From Pseudomonas abieticivorans (GTDB lineage: Bacteria > Pseudomonadota > Gammaproteobacteria > Pseudomonadales > Pseudomonadaceae): a DNA stretch of 64,000 bases. The stretch is taken from NCBI RefSeq assembly GCF_023509015.1, contig NZ_CP094975.1:5139501-5203500 (forward strand), in the 5' to 3' direction. The notes beneath the pieces were generated by a model that searched no databases, was not told the DNA's origin, and worked only from the letters and a program-made list of their open reading frames with translations. The position numbers and the translations under genes are program-made. Below are positions 52,243 through 60,512 of this stretch, piece by piece (within the stretch, counting starts at the first letter, position 1; each line of letters starts with the position of its first letter).

Positions 52243-52830
52243 TTATTGATATTTAATAATGTTCTGAAGGATCAGCGGGCCGCCCAAACCGAGCAACGTG
52301 CCACCGTCATCAATCGTCCCCAGGGAGATCGGTGCAAAGCCTAGCCGTTCGACGAGCTCGGTAACGCGGGTGTTGGCCTGCTGATCTCGCCCCCACACGA
52401 ACATCACGCGCCGCCCGCCATCCTGTGCCGGGTCTTTGGCTAACAAGGCTGCGGGCAGTTGGTTGAAGGTTTTCACCACGTGACCGCCGGCAAATGCGCG
52501 GGCCACGACGTCGGTTGACGCTTGACCTTCAAGCTCCTCAAGCGCAACGCCATAGGTGTTCATCGCATCAATGATGGTCCTGTTGTGCCAGTCGGGAAAC
52601 ATGCGGCCAATGGCTCGATGAGCGCTGAACGGTATGGCCAGGATCACCACGTCTGCGCTCAGGGCCTGCTCAAGGGTTTGCGCAATGAGGTACCCACCCA
52701 ATTCGTCGGTGAGCGCAGCGAGGCTAAGCGCGCCACGGGTATTGGCAATCCCGACGGGGATGGCGTTCCGGGCGAATTGACGGGCGAGGGCGGTACCCAC
52801 TTTGCCAGAACCGATGATGGAATAAGTCAT
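52243..52830 (-). CDS. NADP-binding reductase, F420-oxidoreductase-like fold
   Basis: 195 aa. The Rossmann start MTYSIIGSGKVGTALARQFARNAIPVGIANTR and DVVILAIPFSAHRAI, NRTIIDAMNTYG, HVVKTFNQLPAALL are typical of the NADPH-dependent F420-reductase-like family that, in bacteria without F420, serves unknown redox roles. ATG 52830 is chosen because GAGGCACTCGAC precedes it and the glycine loop falls at the expected residue 7. It is transcribed divergently from a LysR gene, which is its likely regulator. Confidence 0.84.
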   Translation of the reverse strand: MTYSIIGSGKVGTALARQFARNAIPVGIANTRGALSLAALTDELGGYLIAQTLEQALSADVVILAIPFSAHRAIGRMFPDWHNRTIIDAMNTYGVALEELEGQASTDVVARAFAGGHVVKTFNQLPAALLAKDPAQDGGRRVMFVWGRDQQANTRVTELVERLGFAPISLGTIDDGGTLLGLGGPLILQNIIKYQ

Positions 52831-52938
52831 GTCGAGTGCCTCGTTAGCGATGTAGGGAAGGGTAAAGGTCAAACCTCACGAACACGATGATCCACTACGC
52901 TGCATCTGAAAAGACGGTATATTGAGATGGTATGTATC

Positions 52939-52944
52939 TATAAT
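52939..52944 (+). promoter_or_regulatory. Consensus -10 box of the LysR gene
   Basis: TATAAT in an AT-rich tract (GTATGTATCTATAATC). A consensus -10 here would start the transcript near 52951, which argues against ATG 52949 and for ATG 52964 as the LysR start. The matching -35 is not clear. Confidence 0.5.
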
Positions 52945-52963
52945 CGGGATGGAGCGGGGCGAG

Positions 52964-53863
52964 ATGCTCGACGGCGTATCACTGGATCAGCTGCGAACCT
53001 TTGTCACGGCGGTGGATGAAGGCAGTTTTTCTGCCGCCGCTAGAAAGCTCAATCGAGTGCAGTCAGCGGTCAGTGGTTGGGTCGGTGGCCTGGAGGATCA
53101 AATCGGCGTGGTGCTGTTCGACCGCTCCGCGCGCTTCCCCAAACTGACCCCTCAGGGTGCTTTGTTGCTCACGGATGCGCGTAACATCATTGCTGGCGTC
53201 GATACCCTGAAGGCGCGTGCCAAGCTACTGGCCTCGGGGCTTGAACCCGAATTGTCAGTGGTGGTGGACGTGTTTTTCCCCACTTCGGCGATTACCGCTG
53301 TAGTAAAGGAGTTCGCCGAACGCTTCCCGCTGACCCGTCTGAAAATCTTCGTCGAGGGCCTGGGCGCCGGCTATCAACCGCTGTTGGATGGGCGTTGCAG
53401 CCTGGGCCTGCTTGCCTCGTTGCCCATCACCTTCCCCACATTGTCCAGCGAGCGCCTCGGTGAGTTTTCGCTGGTCATGGTCGCGGCCAACGATCATCCG
53501 CTGTCGCGCCGGGTAGGCAGAATTTCCAAGCGTGAGCTCGCCAATCACATCCAACTGGTACTGACCGATCGCTCGGAAATGCTGGCAGGGCAAGACTATG
53601 GCGTGCTGTCGCCCCTCACCTGGCGGCTGGCCGATTTGTCGACCAAGTACGCTTTTCTAAAAGACGGGGTGGGCTGGGGCAGCATGCCGTTGCACATGGT
53701 TGAGCAGGACCTGGCGACGGGCTCGCTGGTGGTACTGGATGTCCAAAGCATCCCCAGAGAAGGGGTGAAGATCGATATTTCTGCGGTTCACGCGACCGAC
53801 ACCTTGCCTGGGCCTGCGGGGCGTTGGTTGATTGATCGCATCAAGATCAGCCCGATCGGTTAA
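52964..53863 (+). CDS. LysR-family transcriptional regulator
   Basis: 299 aa from ATG 52964 (GGAGCGGGGCGAG upstream). Winged HTH: LDQLRTFVTAVDEGSFSAAARKLNRVQSAVSGWVGGLEDQIGVVLFDRSARFPKLTPQG; the usual SQPA/SRQI recognition segment is SAVSGW. The effector domain begins about residue 90. It faces the reductase gene divergently with a 133-nt gap, the common arrangement for a LysR protein and its target. No link to the steroid island or its operator is seen. Confidence 0.88.
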   Translation: MLDGVSLDQLRTFVTAVDEGSFSAAARKLNRVQSAVSGWVGGLEDQIGVVLFDRSARFPKLTPQGALLLTDARNIIAGVDTLKARAKLLASGLEPELSVVVDVFFPTSAITAVVKEFAERFPLTRLKIFVEGLGAGYQPLLDGRCSLGLLASLPITFPTLSSERLGEFSLVMVAANDHPLSRRVGRISKRELANHIQLVLTDRSEMLAGQDYGVLSPLTWRLADLSTKYAFLKDGVGWGSMPLHMVEQDLATGSLVVLDVQSIPREGVKIDISAVHATDTLPGPAGRWLIDRIKISPIG

Positions 53864-53902
53864 TCCGACGGCAGGCCTGCGGGGTGAGGGCGGCTGGCAA
53901 AT

Positions 53903-54238
53903 TCATCGCTGTTTGAGCAGCCGCTCAAGGGTCGTGTGCTCCCACTGGGAAAGCATGGCGATAGGGTCTGTGCCATACCGATCACCGCTGTTGAAGGCCC
54001 AAGTGCGGCCGTCCGCAGCCGTGCACTGTTCGCAGTGGCCCAGCGCGTCGCCCTCGTTGTCAATCGAAAGGCGCCAGCCATCGATTTCGACGATGCACAC
54101 ACCGGCATCGGTTTCATCCCGCGACCGGTGGCAGGCGTTTGTCAGGGTACGGCGGCCAAAAATGGCCTCCCTGAGTACTTGGCACACCTCCCTTGCCGTG
54201 AGGGCGGGTGGGGTTGCAGTGGTGTCCGCGCCGCTCAT
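53903..54238 (-). CDS. Small conserved Pseudomonas protein of unknown function
   Basis: 111 aa. LTAREVCQVLREAIFGRRTL, then IVEIDGWRLSIDNEGDALGHCEQCTAADGRTWAFNSGDRYGTDPIAMLSQWEHTTLERLLK. The pattern CEQC with DGRTWxFxSGxRYGTDPxxLLSxWEHxxLExLL is one I have seen in short Pseudomonas hypothetical proteins (I believe the DUF7693 group, not checked). CxxC could bind a metal. Its ATG overlaps the stop of the GlxA-type regulator (TCATGA on the + strand), so the two are translationally coupled. Function unknown. Confidence 0.72.
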   Translation of the reverse strand: MSGADTTATPPALTAREVCQVLREAIFGRRTLTNACHRSRDETDAGVCIVEIDGWRLSIDNEGDALGHCEQCTAADGRTWAFNSGDRYGTDPIAMLSQWEHTTLERLLKQR

Positions 54239-55186
54239 GACAAGCCTGCCACACCGTCAAAAAACACCTTCTGCAACGCCTGCGGCGGCTGCCCGAACGC
54301 CCGCAAAAACGCTTGGCGCATGCGCTCTCGATCACCAAAACCTGTCTCCCTGGCCACCACTTCCACCGGGTGCCGGCTGGTTTCCATCATCGCCCGGGCC
54401 GCTTCAACCCGCAGCGATTCGATGGCCTTGGCCGGCGTCTGCCCGGTTTCCTCGCGAAACACCCGGCTAAATTGCCGTGGGCTGAGGCGGGCGACGGCGG
54501 CCAGCGCCTCGACCGACAAGTCGTCGCGCAGGTTTTCCCGGGCGTAGGCCAAGGCTAACTGCACGCGATCGGATTTGGGGTCCAGCTCCAGCAGCGCCGA
54601 CAGTTGCGATTGCTCGCTGCCCCGGCGTTGCGAGATCACTAACTTGCGCGCCACCTGGCGGGCCAGGTCGCTGCCCAGGTCTTTCTCGACCATGGCCAAG
54701 GCAAGGTCGACCCCGGCGCTCATGCCCGCGCCCGTCCAAATCTGGCCGTCGATCACGAACAGCTTGTCTTCATCCAGTTGTATGTCTGGGTAGCGCTTTT
54801 TGAACGCCGGTGCATGCAGCCAGTGGGTGGTCGCGCGTTTGTCCGCCAGCAGGCCGGCTTCGGCCAGCACGAAGATGCCCATGCACAGCGATACCACCCG
54901 CCGCGACTGCGCCGACGCCCGCTTTACCACGTCCAGCAGGCTGGCGTCGGGCAAGCGAAATTCCAGGTAGCCGCTGACGATCAGCGAGTCATAGCCCTCG
55001 GGCCGTATCGGCGCGGTGTTCACCGAGAAGCCCTGGGATGACATCACCGCGCCGCCGGTTTCCGAGATCAGGTGAAAGTCGTAGGCCCGGTTCACCCCGC
55101 AACAGGTTGGCGCACTCGAACACCGAGCCAATGGACAAGCTCAGTGATTGAAAGTTGGGGTAAACGACCAGGGCAACGCTGTGCAT
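54235..55186 (-). pseudogene. GlxA-type AraC regulator (DJ-1/PfpI + AraC HTH), frameshifted
   Basis: The N-terminus MHSVALVVYPNFQSLSLSIGSVFECANLL is in one frame (start 55186) and the rest, from AYDFHLISETGGAVMSSQGF to the double AraC helix-turn-helix (LRDDLSVEALAAVARLSPRQFSRVFREETGQTPAKAIESLRVEAARAMM...), in another. The switch falls at the CCC run 55086-55088 (GGG on the coding strand): deleting one G gives GEPAYDF and a single frame of 317 codons. Domain 1 (about 1-185) is a DJ-1/PfpI fold with VSLCMGIFVLAEAGLL; domain 2 is AraC. Such regulators often sense small amines. It is either inactivated by a one-base insertion or mis-sequenced. Confidence 0.82.
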
Positions 55187-55331
55187 GGGGCCTCTGCGCG
55201 GGGGTGTGCAATCGGTTGATTGTCGGCGCATGGGCGTTGGTTGGCAATGCACGTGTCCGTCATGTCCGAAATCCTTGCGGATACGACATTGTGAGGGTTT
55301 GCCGCCGCCCCTACCATTCATCTCAACGGCC

Positions 55332-55346
55332 TAGACGACTGGTCTA
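55332..55346 (+). promoter_or_regulatory. TetR-type operator (NemR-box-like)
   Basis: TAGAC-GACTG-GTCTA, a perfect inverted repeat 18 nt before the tetR ATG. It resembles the NemR box (TAGAC...GTCTA) recognised by TetR regulators of electrophile-responsive genes. Placement suggests autoregulation of the TetR-DJ-1 operon. Confidence 0.72.
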
Positions 55347-55364
55347 CTGAAGCGGCGATGCGCG

Positions 55365-55955
55365 ATGAACACTTTTCAAAACAGAGACACCCGGCAGCAC
55401 ATTCTCGACATCGCCCAGCAGATCGTCGGCAAGAAAGGCTTTTCGGCGGTGGGTTTGAACGAAGTGCTGGCAGCGGCACAGGTGCCCAAAGGCTCGTTCT
55501 ACCACTACTTCAGCTCCAAAGACGCCTTCGGTGAAGCGCTGCTGGAGGATTACTTCGAAACGTACCTGGCGCACATGCAGCAGGTCTTCCAAAGCGCCAT
55601 GCCTGAGCGTCACAAGTTGTTCGTTTACTGGCAACACTGGATCGACAACCAAACCGCCTGCAGCGATGCCGGCAAGTGCCTGGCGGTGAAGCTGGGTGCG
55701 GAAGTGGCCGACCTCTCCGAACCCATGCGCCTGGCACTGAACCGCGGTACGGCACGAATCATTCACTGCCTGGCCGATGCCATTGAGCGGGGCCAGCAGC
55801 AAGGCTCACTCAAGCCTGAACCACCGCCCCAGGCGCTGGCCTCGCAACTGTATGCACTGTGGCTGGGCGCCAGCGTAATGGCCAAGATTACCCGTACCGC
55901 CCAGCCCTTCGATGAAGCGCTGTCGATGACCCGTTTGATGCTCAACCCTGTTTGA
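55365..55955 (+). CDS. TetR-family transcriptional repressor
   Basis: 196 aa. HTH at residues about 9-55: RQHILDIAQQIVGKKGFSAVGLNEVLAAAQVPKGSFYHYFSSKDAFGEALL; the PKGSFYHYF motif is typical of the NemR/AcuR group. The ligand domain has a Cys pair region CSDAGKCLAVKLGAE, and cysteines like these sense electrophiles in NemR. Directly upstream is a TAGAC...GTCTA operator, downstream (26 nt) a DJ-1 family gene, so it probably represses a detoxification operon that responds to reactive aldehydes or quinones. Confidence 0.88.
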   Translation: MNTFQNRDTRQHILDIAQQIVGKKGFSAVGLNEVLAAAQVPKGSFYHYFSSKDAFGEALLEDYFETYLAHMQQVFQSAMPERHKLFVYWQHWIDNQTACSDAGKCLAVKLGAEVADLSEPMRLALNRGTARIIHCLADAIERGQQQGSLKPEPPPQALASQLYALWLGASVMAKITRTAQPFDEALSMTRLMLNPV

Positions 55956-55981
55956 ACTTAATCACTATCGAGGAAGCAACG

Positions 55982-56659
55982 ATGAAAGTATTAATGGTTT
56001 TGACCTCCCACGACCAACTGGGCAACACCGGCAAGAAAACCGGTTTCTGGCTTGAAGAGTTCGCGGCCCCTTACTACACCTTCAAGGATGCCGGCGCTGA
56101 GATCGTGCTGGCGTCACCGGCCGGTGGCCAGCCGCCCCTGGACCCGAAAAGCGACGAGCCGGACTTCCAGACCGAACTGACCCAGCGCTTCAAGGCCGAC
56201 CCGGCCGCCCAGCAGGCCCTGGCCAACACCGTGAAACTTGACACCCTGGCGTCCAGCGATTTCGACGCGGTGTTCTACCCCGGTGGCCATGGCCCGCTGT
56301 GGGACCTGGCCGAATCGAGCACCTCGATCGCGCTGATCGAATCGTTCGAGCGCGCCGGCAAGCCGATCGCATTCGTCTGCCATGCACCCGGCGTGCTGCG
56401 TCACGTCAAGGCAGCCAATGGCCAACCGTTGGTCAAGGGCCGACGCGTCAGCGGCTTCACCAATTCGGAGGAGGCGGGTGTTGGCCTGACGGACGTGGTG
56501 CCTTTCCTGATCGAAGACGAGTTTCAGGCCTTGGGTGGCCTGTACGAGAAAGGTGCCGATTGGCTGCCCTTCGTCATCGAAGACGGTTTGCTGATCACCG
56601 GGCAAAACCCGGCCAGCTCCGAAGCGGCCGCCAAGGCGCTGATCAAGGCCCTGTCCTGA
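55982..56659 (+). CDS. DJ-1/PfpI superfamily protein, Hsp31-like glyoxalase/deglycase type
   Basis: 225 aa. KVLMVLTSHDQLGNTGKKTGFWLEEFAAPYYTFKDAG is the Hsp31/HchA-type N-terminus; the nucleophilic Cys is in IAFVCHAPGVL, with YPGGHGPLWDL carrying the conserved backbone elbow. These proteins remove methylglyoxal (glyoxalase III). GAGGAAGCAACG precedes ATG 55982. It is likely co-regulated with the TetR gene as a reactive-carbonyl response. Confidence 0.88.
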   Translation: MKVLMVLTSHDQLGNTGKKTGFWLEEFAAPYYTFKDAGAEIVLASPAGGQPPLDPKSDEPDFQTELTQRFKADPAAQQALANTVKLDTLASSDFDAVFYPGGHGPLWDLAESSTSIALIESFERAGKPIAFVCHAPGVLRHVKAANGQPLVKGRRVSGFTNSEEAGVGLTDVVPFLIEDEFQALGGLYEKGADWLPFVIEDGLLITGQNPASSEAAAKALIKALS

Positions 56660-56702
56660 TTCACCGGCGCTAACGCCCCGAGTTCCGTCATAACGTCATC
56701 CT

Positions 56703-56729
56703 CGAACAGACGCCTCAAAAGTCTGTTCG
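56703..56729 (+). other. Inverted repeat in the aldehyde dehydrogenase leader
   Basis: CGAACAGAC-N9-GTCTGTTCG, a perfect 9-bp inverted repeat 47 nt before the start codon. No T-run follows. It may be an operator for an unseen regulator or a structured leader. Confidence 0.45.
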
Positions 56730-56776
56730 GCGGATGGCTGCGCTCAAAAATCAGCTTACCCAGGAAGTTAGACACC

Positions 56777-58231
56777 ATGGCTACTGTGCTTGAAAAAACC
56801 GTGACCTCGCCGATTTTCGACGGCCCTTACTACCTCAGCATCGACGGCAAACTGGTGCAAACCAGCGATACTTTTCCGGTGATCAACCCCGCTACCGGCC
56901 AAGTGTTCGCCCATGCCCCCGCGGCCAGCGCCGAGCAACTGGACAGCGCGGTGGCGGCCGCCAAAAAGGCTTTCAAAAGCTGGGCGGCGCTGGGTTATGA
57001 CCGCCGTGAAATCTACCTCAATGCCTACGCCGACGCCTTGCAGCAGCACCGCGACGAACTGGCCCAGTTGCTGACCCTGGAGCAGGGCAAGCCACTCAAG
57101 ACCATGGCGGAACCTGAGGTGGACATGTCCATTTCGTGGATCCGCCAGATTGCCGCACGGCGCATCCCGGTCGAGATCGTCGAAGACAACGACAGCCATA
57201 GGGTCGAGCTGCACCACACCCCGCTGGGTGTGATCGGTGCCATCACCCCGTGGAACTTCCCGGTGCTGCTGGCCCTTTGGAAAGTCGCGCCCGCCCTGAT
57301 TGCCGGCAACACCATGGTGATCAAGCCTTCGCCGTTCACGCCGCTGTCCACCCTGCGCTTCGGTCAGATCGCCCAAAGTGTGCTGCCACCAGGCGTGTTG
57401 TCCATCGTCTCGGGTGGCAACGAACTGGGCCCGCAAATGACCGCGCACCCCGACATCGCCAAGATCAGTTTTACCGGCTCGACCGAAACCGGCAAACACG
57501 TGATTCGCTCGGCGGCCGCCACGGTCAAGCGCTTGACCCTGGAAATGGGTGGCAACGACGCGGCTATCGTCATGCCGGACGCCGATTGGCAGGCGATCAT
57601 CGCGCAATTGTTCTGGGGGGCGATCGGTAACTCCGGGCAGTGGTGCGTGGGTATCAAGCGCCTGTATGTGCACCGCTCGTTCCACCCAGCGTTCGCCGCC
57701 GCCTTTGTCGACTATGCCAAGCAGCAGAAAATGGGCAACGGCCTGGACCACGAAGTCATGGTGGGCCCGGTGCAAAACAAGATGCAGTTCGACAAGGTCA
57801 AGACCTTCCTCGACGACATCAAGCGCAATGGCTACACGGTAGCGTTGGGCGGTGAAGTGGACGACAACAGGTCCGGTTACTTCATCCCCGTGACCGTGGT
57901 CGACAACCCGCCGGAAAGCGCCATGATCGTGCAGCAAGAGCAGTTCGGGCCGATCGTTCCGATCCTGGTGTACGACGACATCGAAGACGTGATCGAACGC
58001 GCCAACGTCAGCCCGTTCGGCCTCGGTGGTTCGGTGTGGGGGCGTGATACACAAGCAGCGGTGGCCGTGGCCAATCGGTTGGAAACCGGCATGGTGTGGG
58101 TGAACGAGATTCACACCCAGGGCATCGACGTTCCGTTTGGTGGTCACAAGCAGTCAGGGCTGGGTACCGAGCATGGGCATGAGGGGCGGTTGCTGTTTAC
58201 TAACCCGAAAACGGTCTTGATCAAAAAGTGA
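56777..58231 (+). CDS. Aldehyde dehydrogenase, NAD(P)-dependent
   Basis: 484 aa. GVIGAITPWNFPVLLALWKVAPALIAGNTMVIKPS (cofactor cleft), FTGSTETGKHVI, LEMGGNDAAIVM with the general-base Glu, and the nucleophile Cys in GNSGQWCVGIKRLYVH, then EQFGPIVPILVYDDIEDVIERAN. Sequence blocks put it with betaine/aromatic aldehyde dehydrogenases; the substrate is not specified by sequence. It follows the DJ-1 gene by 117 nt, perhaps acting on the same class of toxic aldehydes, but it has its own leader. Oxidises an aldehyde to a carboxylate. Confidence 0.9.
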   Translation: MATVLEKTVTSPIFDGPYYLSIDGKLVQTSDTFPVINPATGQVFAHAPAASAEQLDSAVAAAKKAFKSWAALGYDRREIYLNAYADALQQHRDELAQLLTLEQGKPLKTMAEPEVDMSISWIRQIAARRIPVEIVEDNDSHRVELHHTPLGVIGAITPWNFPVLLALWKVAPALIAGNTMVIKPSPFTPLSTLRFGQIAQSVLPPGVLSIVSGGNELGPQMTAHPDIAKISFTGSTETGKHVIRSAAATVKRLTLEMGGNDAAIVMPDADWQAIIAQLFWGAIGNSGQWCVGIKRLYVHRSFHPAFAAAFVDYAKQQKMGNGLDHEVMVGPVQNKMQFDKVKTFLDDIKRNGYTVALGGEVDDNRSGYFIPVTVVDNPPESAMIVQQEQFGPIVPILVYDDIEDVIERANVSPFGLGGSVWGRDTQAAVAVANRLETGMVWVNEIHTQGIDVPFGGHKQSGLGTEHGHEGRLLFTNPKTVLIKK

Positions 58232-58312
58232 GGGGGAACATTACGGCGACCTAAAGCCCAACCCCCAAGGCTGGCCTATTGATCTGACAGGCCATGGCAC
58301 GCTGCAGCAAAC

Positions 58313-58338
58313 GTGGGAGCGAGCATGCTCGCTCCCAC
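58313..58338. repeat. REP-type palindrome
   Basis: Perfect 26-bp palindrome GTGGGAGCGAGCA / TGCTCGCTCCCAC, a Pseudomonas fluorescens-type REP, between the convergent aldehyde dehydrogenase and MFS genes. It may also act as a transcript-end hairpin. Confidence 0.85.
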
Positions 58339-58364
58339 ACATGGCCCGTCAGGCCAAGTGGCTC

Positions 58365-59552
58365 TCAATCCCCACCCTTCATCCGCCGCGCCAGCAGGTA
58401 AATCCCCAGCCCCACCAATGCCGTCGCCGCGCCGATGTAGCCGGTGCTGGTCCAGCCCAACCCTGCGGTAATCGCCATGCCGCCAAACCATGGCCCCAGT
58501 GCGTTGGCCATGTTGAACGCCGCGTGGTTGGACGCCGCCGCCAAGCTCGGTGCTTCATGGGCGATGTCCATCAGGCGGATCTGCAAGGGCGCCGCCAAGG
58601 CCACCATCGTACCGACCAGGCCGATCCCCAGCATGACGCCCCCCAGCGAACCTGCCAGAAAGGGAAACAGCAACAGCACCATCATCGACCACACCAACAG
58701 CAAACCCACCGCGCGAAATTGCAGGCGGTCGAACAGTTTGCCGCCGGCGATGTTACCGATGATGCCGCCCACCCCGAAGGCCGCCAGGCCAAATGGAATC
58801 CACTCTGGTGTCACGTGGGTCACCTCCAGCATGGTCGGGGCCAGGTAGCTGAACACGCAGAACATCCCGGCAAAACCGATGGCGCCGATGGCCAGGGCCA
58901 TCCAGATTTGCGGCTTGGTGAAGGCGCTCAGTTCCTTGCGCGGATCGCTGCGCGGCTCGTCATGGCGGTCCGGCACGTAACGCCAGACCAAGGCGATGGT
59001 GCACAGGGCAATAGCCCCCACCAGCGCAAAGGCCGAGCGCCAGCCAAAAAACTGCCCCAGAAACGTCGCGATCGGGTTGCCCAGCAACATGGCCAGGGTC
59101 AGCCCCATCATCACCCGCGCCACCGCGCCGGCGCGCTTGTTGGCCGGCACCATGCTGGAGGCCACCACCGCTGCAATGCCAAAGTAGGCCCCGTGCGGCA
59201 GGCCGCTGATGAAGCGGAACATCACCAGGCTGCCAAAGGTGGGCGTAAATGCGGTGGCCAGGTTGCCCAAGGCATACAGTGCCATCAGCCACATCAGCAT
59301 GTGTTTGCGCAGCAGCTTGGCGCCCAGGATGGCCAGCAGCGGCGCACCCACCACCACGCCCAAGGCGTAGGCGCTGATGGCATGGCCCACCTGCGGCTCG
59401 CTCAGGTGCAGGTTGTTGGCGATGTCGGGCATCAGGCCCATGATGGCGAACTCGCCCGTGCCGATGGCGAAACTGCCCACGGCCATGGCCGCTTCCATTT
59501 TGGCAGCGGCGCGCGCGGGCAGCACAACCCCGGGTGTTTGCTGGATGGACAT
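58365..59552 (-). CDS. MFS exporter, AraJ/sugar-efflux type
   Basis: 395 aa, 12 TM segments. KMEAAMAVGSFAIGTGEFAIMGLMPDIANNLHLSEPQVGHAISAYALGVVVGAPLLAILGAKL is the N-terminal signature of the DHA1 drug/sugar efflux group (AraJ, SotB). ATG 59552 is chosen: ACGGAGCGACGC precedes it and the longer frame adds an unlikely basic stretch. Divergently placed from a GntR gene; whether it belongs to the sugar-acid locus is not clear, as the only GntR operator in the shared region lies nearer the gntR promoter. Confidence 0.86.
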   Translation of the reverse strand: MSIQQTPGVVLPARAAAKMEAAMAVGSFAIGTGEFAIMGLMPDIANNLHLSEPQVGHAISAYALGVVVGAPLLAILGAKLLRKHMLMWLMALYALGNLATAFTPTFGSLVMFRFISGLPHGAYFGIAAVVASSMVPANKRAGAVARVMMGLTLAMLLGNPIATFLGQFFGWRSAFALVGAIALCTIALVWRYVPDRHDEPRSDPRKELSAFTKPQIWMALAIGAIGFAGMFCVFSYLAPTMLEVTHVTPEWIPFGLAAFGVGGIIGNIAGGKLFDRLQFRAVGLLLVWSMMVLLLFPFLAGSLGGVMLGIGLVGTMVALAAPLQIRLMDIAHEAPSLAAASNHAAFNMANALGPWFGGMAITAGLGWTSTGYIGAATALVGLGIYLLARRMKGGD

Positions 59553-59660
59553 GCGTCGCTCCGTTGTCAAATTGTTGCAAAAGGTAAAACCATCGATGAT
59601 AGCGAAGCGGCGGCCAAAGCGTCTAGGACGGCGTTTGCCAAGGTACGCCCGGCCTGATGC

Positions 59661-59673
59661 GTTGTCGTACAAC
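59661..59673. promoter_or_regulatory. GntR operator, copy 1, over the gntR promoter
   Basis: GTTGT-CGT-ACAAC, palindromic. Its TTGTCG overlaps a likely -35, and TATGAT (59683-59688) is a likely -10 (15-bp spacer), so the regulator would repress its own gene. Confidence 0.72.
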
Positions 59674-59720
59674 CAAATGAGCTATGATGGGCGCTCATTC
59701 GAAGATCGAGAAACCTGTTC

Positions 59721-60479
59721 TTGAAGGACAACCCAGACGCCCAATCCAGTGTTCGCCGCCGGCATCGCAGCCTGGCGGAGGACCTGGTCACCGAACTTTC
59801 CCGGCGCATTTGCAGTGGTGAGATGGGGCGCGCCACCAAGTTGCCCACCGAGTCTGAGGTGATGCAGGAGCACGGTGTCAGCCGCACCGTGGTGCGTGAA
59901 GCCATGTCACGCCTGCAGGCGGCAGGCTTGGTGGAAACCCGGCATGGCGTGGGTACGTTCGTATTGGATGTGCCGAGCCCCAGCGGTTTTTTGATCGAGC
60001 CGGGCAGCATTGTCACGTTGCAGGACGTATTGGCGGTGCTGGAATTGCGCATCAGCCTTGAGGTCGAGGCCGCAGGCCTGGCCTGTTCACGACGTACCGA
60101 GCAGCAATTGCAACTGATGCGCGACTCGCTGGACGCCCTGAACTCCAGGGTTATCAGCGTGGAGTATGCGGTGTCTGCGGATTTCCAGTTCCACCAGCAG
60201 ATCGCGCTGGCCACCGGTAATCGTTACTTCACCGACATCATGCTGCACCTGGGGGTCAGCATCCTCCCGCGCGCGCGCAGGCACTCCACGCGGGTGGTCA
60301 ATAACAATTCAGAGCCTTACCTGGAGCGCCTGAGCCGCGAGCATGAAGACATCTACCGCGCCATCGCCCGGCGCGATGCCGACGCGGCCCGGGCCGCGAT
60401 GCGCCTGCACCTGTCCAACAGCCGCGAGCGGATGCGGTGCGCCTATGAGGCTGCCGATGCCGAGGCGTTGAACGGCTGA
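59721..60479 (+). CDS. GntR/FadR-family regulator of the hexuronate/sugar-acid locus
   Basis: 252 aa from a TTG start. N-terminal winged HTH: SLAEDLVTELSRRICSGEMGRATKLPTESEVMQEHGVSRTVVREAMSRLQAAGLVETRHGVGTFV. C-terminal FCD (FadR C-terminal) ligand domain: DVLAVLELRISLEVEAAGLA, with likely metal-site residues His in FQFHQQIALATGN and later HxxI. FadR-type regulators of sugar-acid genes recognise short TNGTNNNACNA-like palindromes, consistent with the three matching sites here. Neighbours (uronate dehydrogenase, KdgM porin, enolase-family enzyme) suggest a uronate or aldarate effector. Confidence 0.88.
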   Translation: MKDNPDAQSSVRRRHRSLAEDLVTELSRRICSGEMGRATKLPTESEVMQEHGVSRTVVREAMSRLQAAGLVETRHGVGTFVLDVPSPSGFLIEPGSIVTLQDVLAVLELRISLEVEAAGLACSRRTEQQLQLMRDSLDALNSRVISVEYAVSADFQFHQQIALATGNRYFTDIMLHLGVSILPRARRHSTRVVNNNSEPYLERLSREHEDIYRAIARRDADAARAAMRLHLSNSRERMRCAYEAADAEALNG

Positions 60480-60512
60480 GCCCTGCCTCAAGCACACGCC
60501 CCGGCGAAACAC

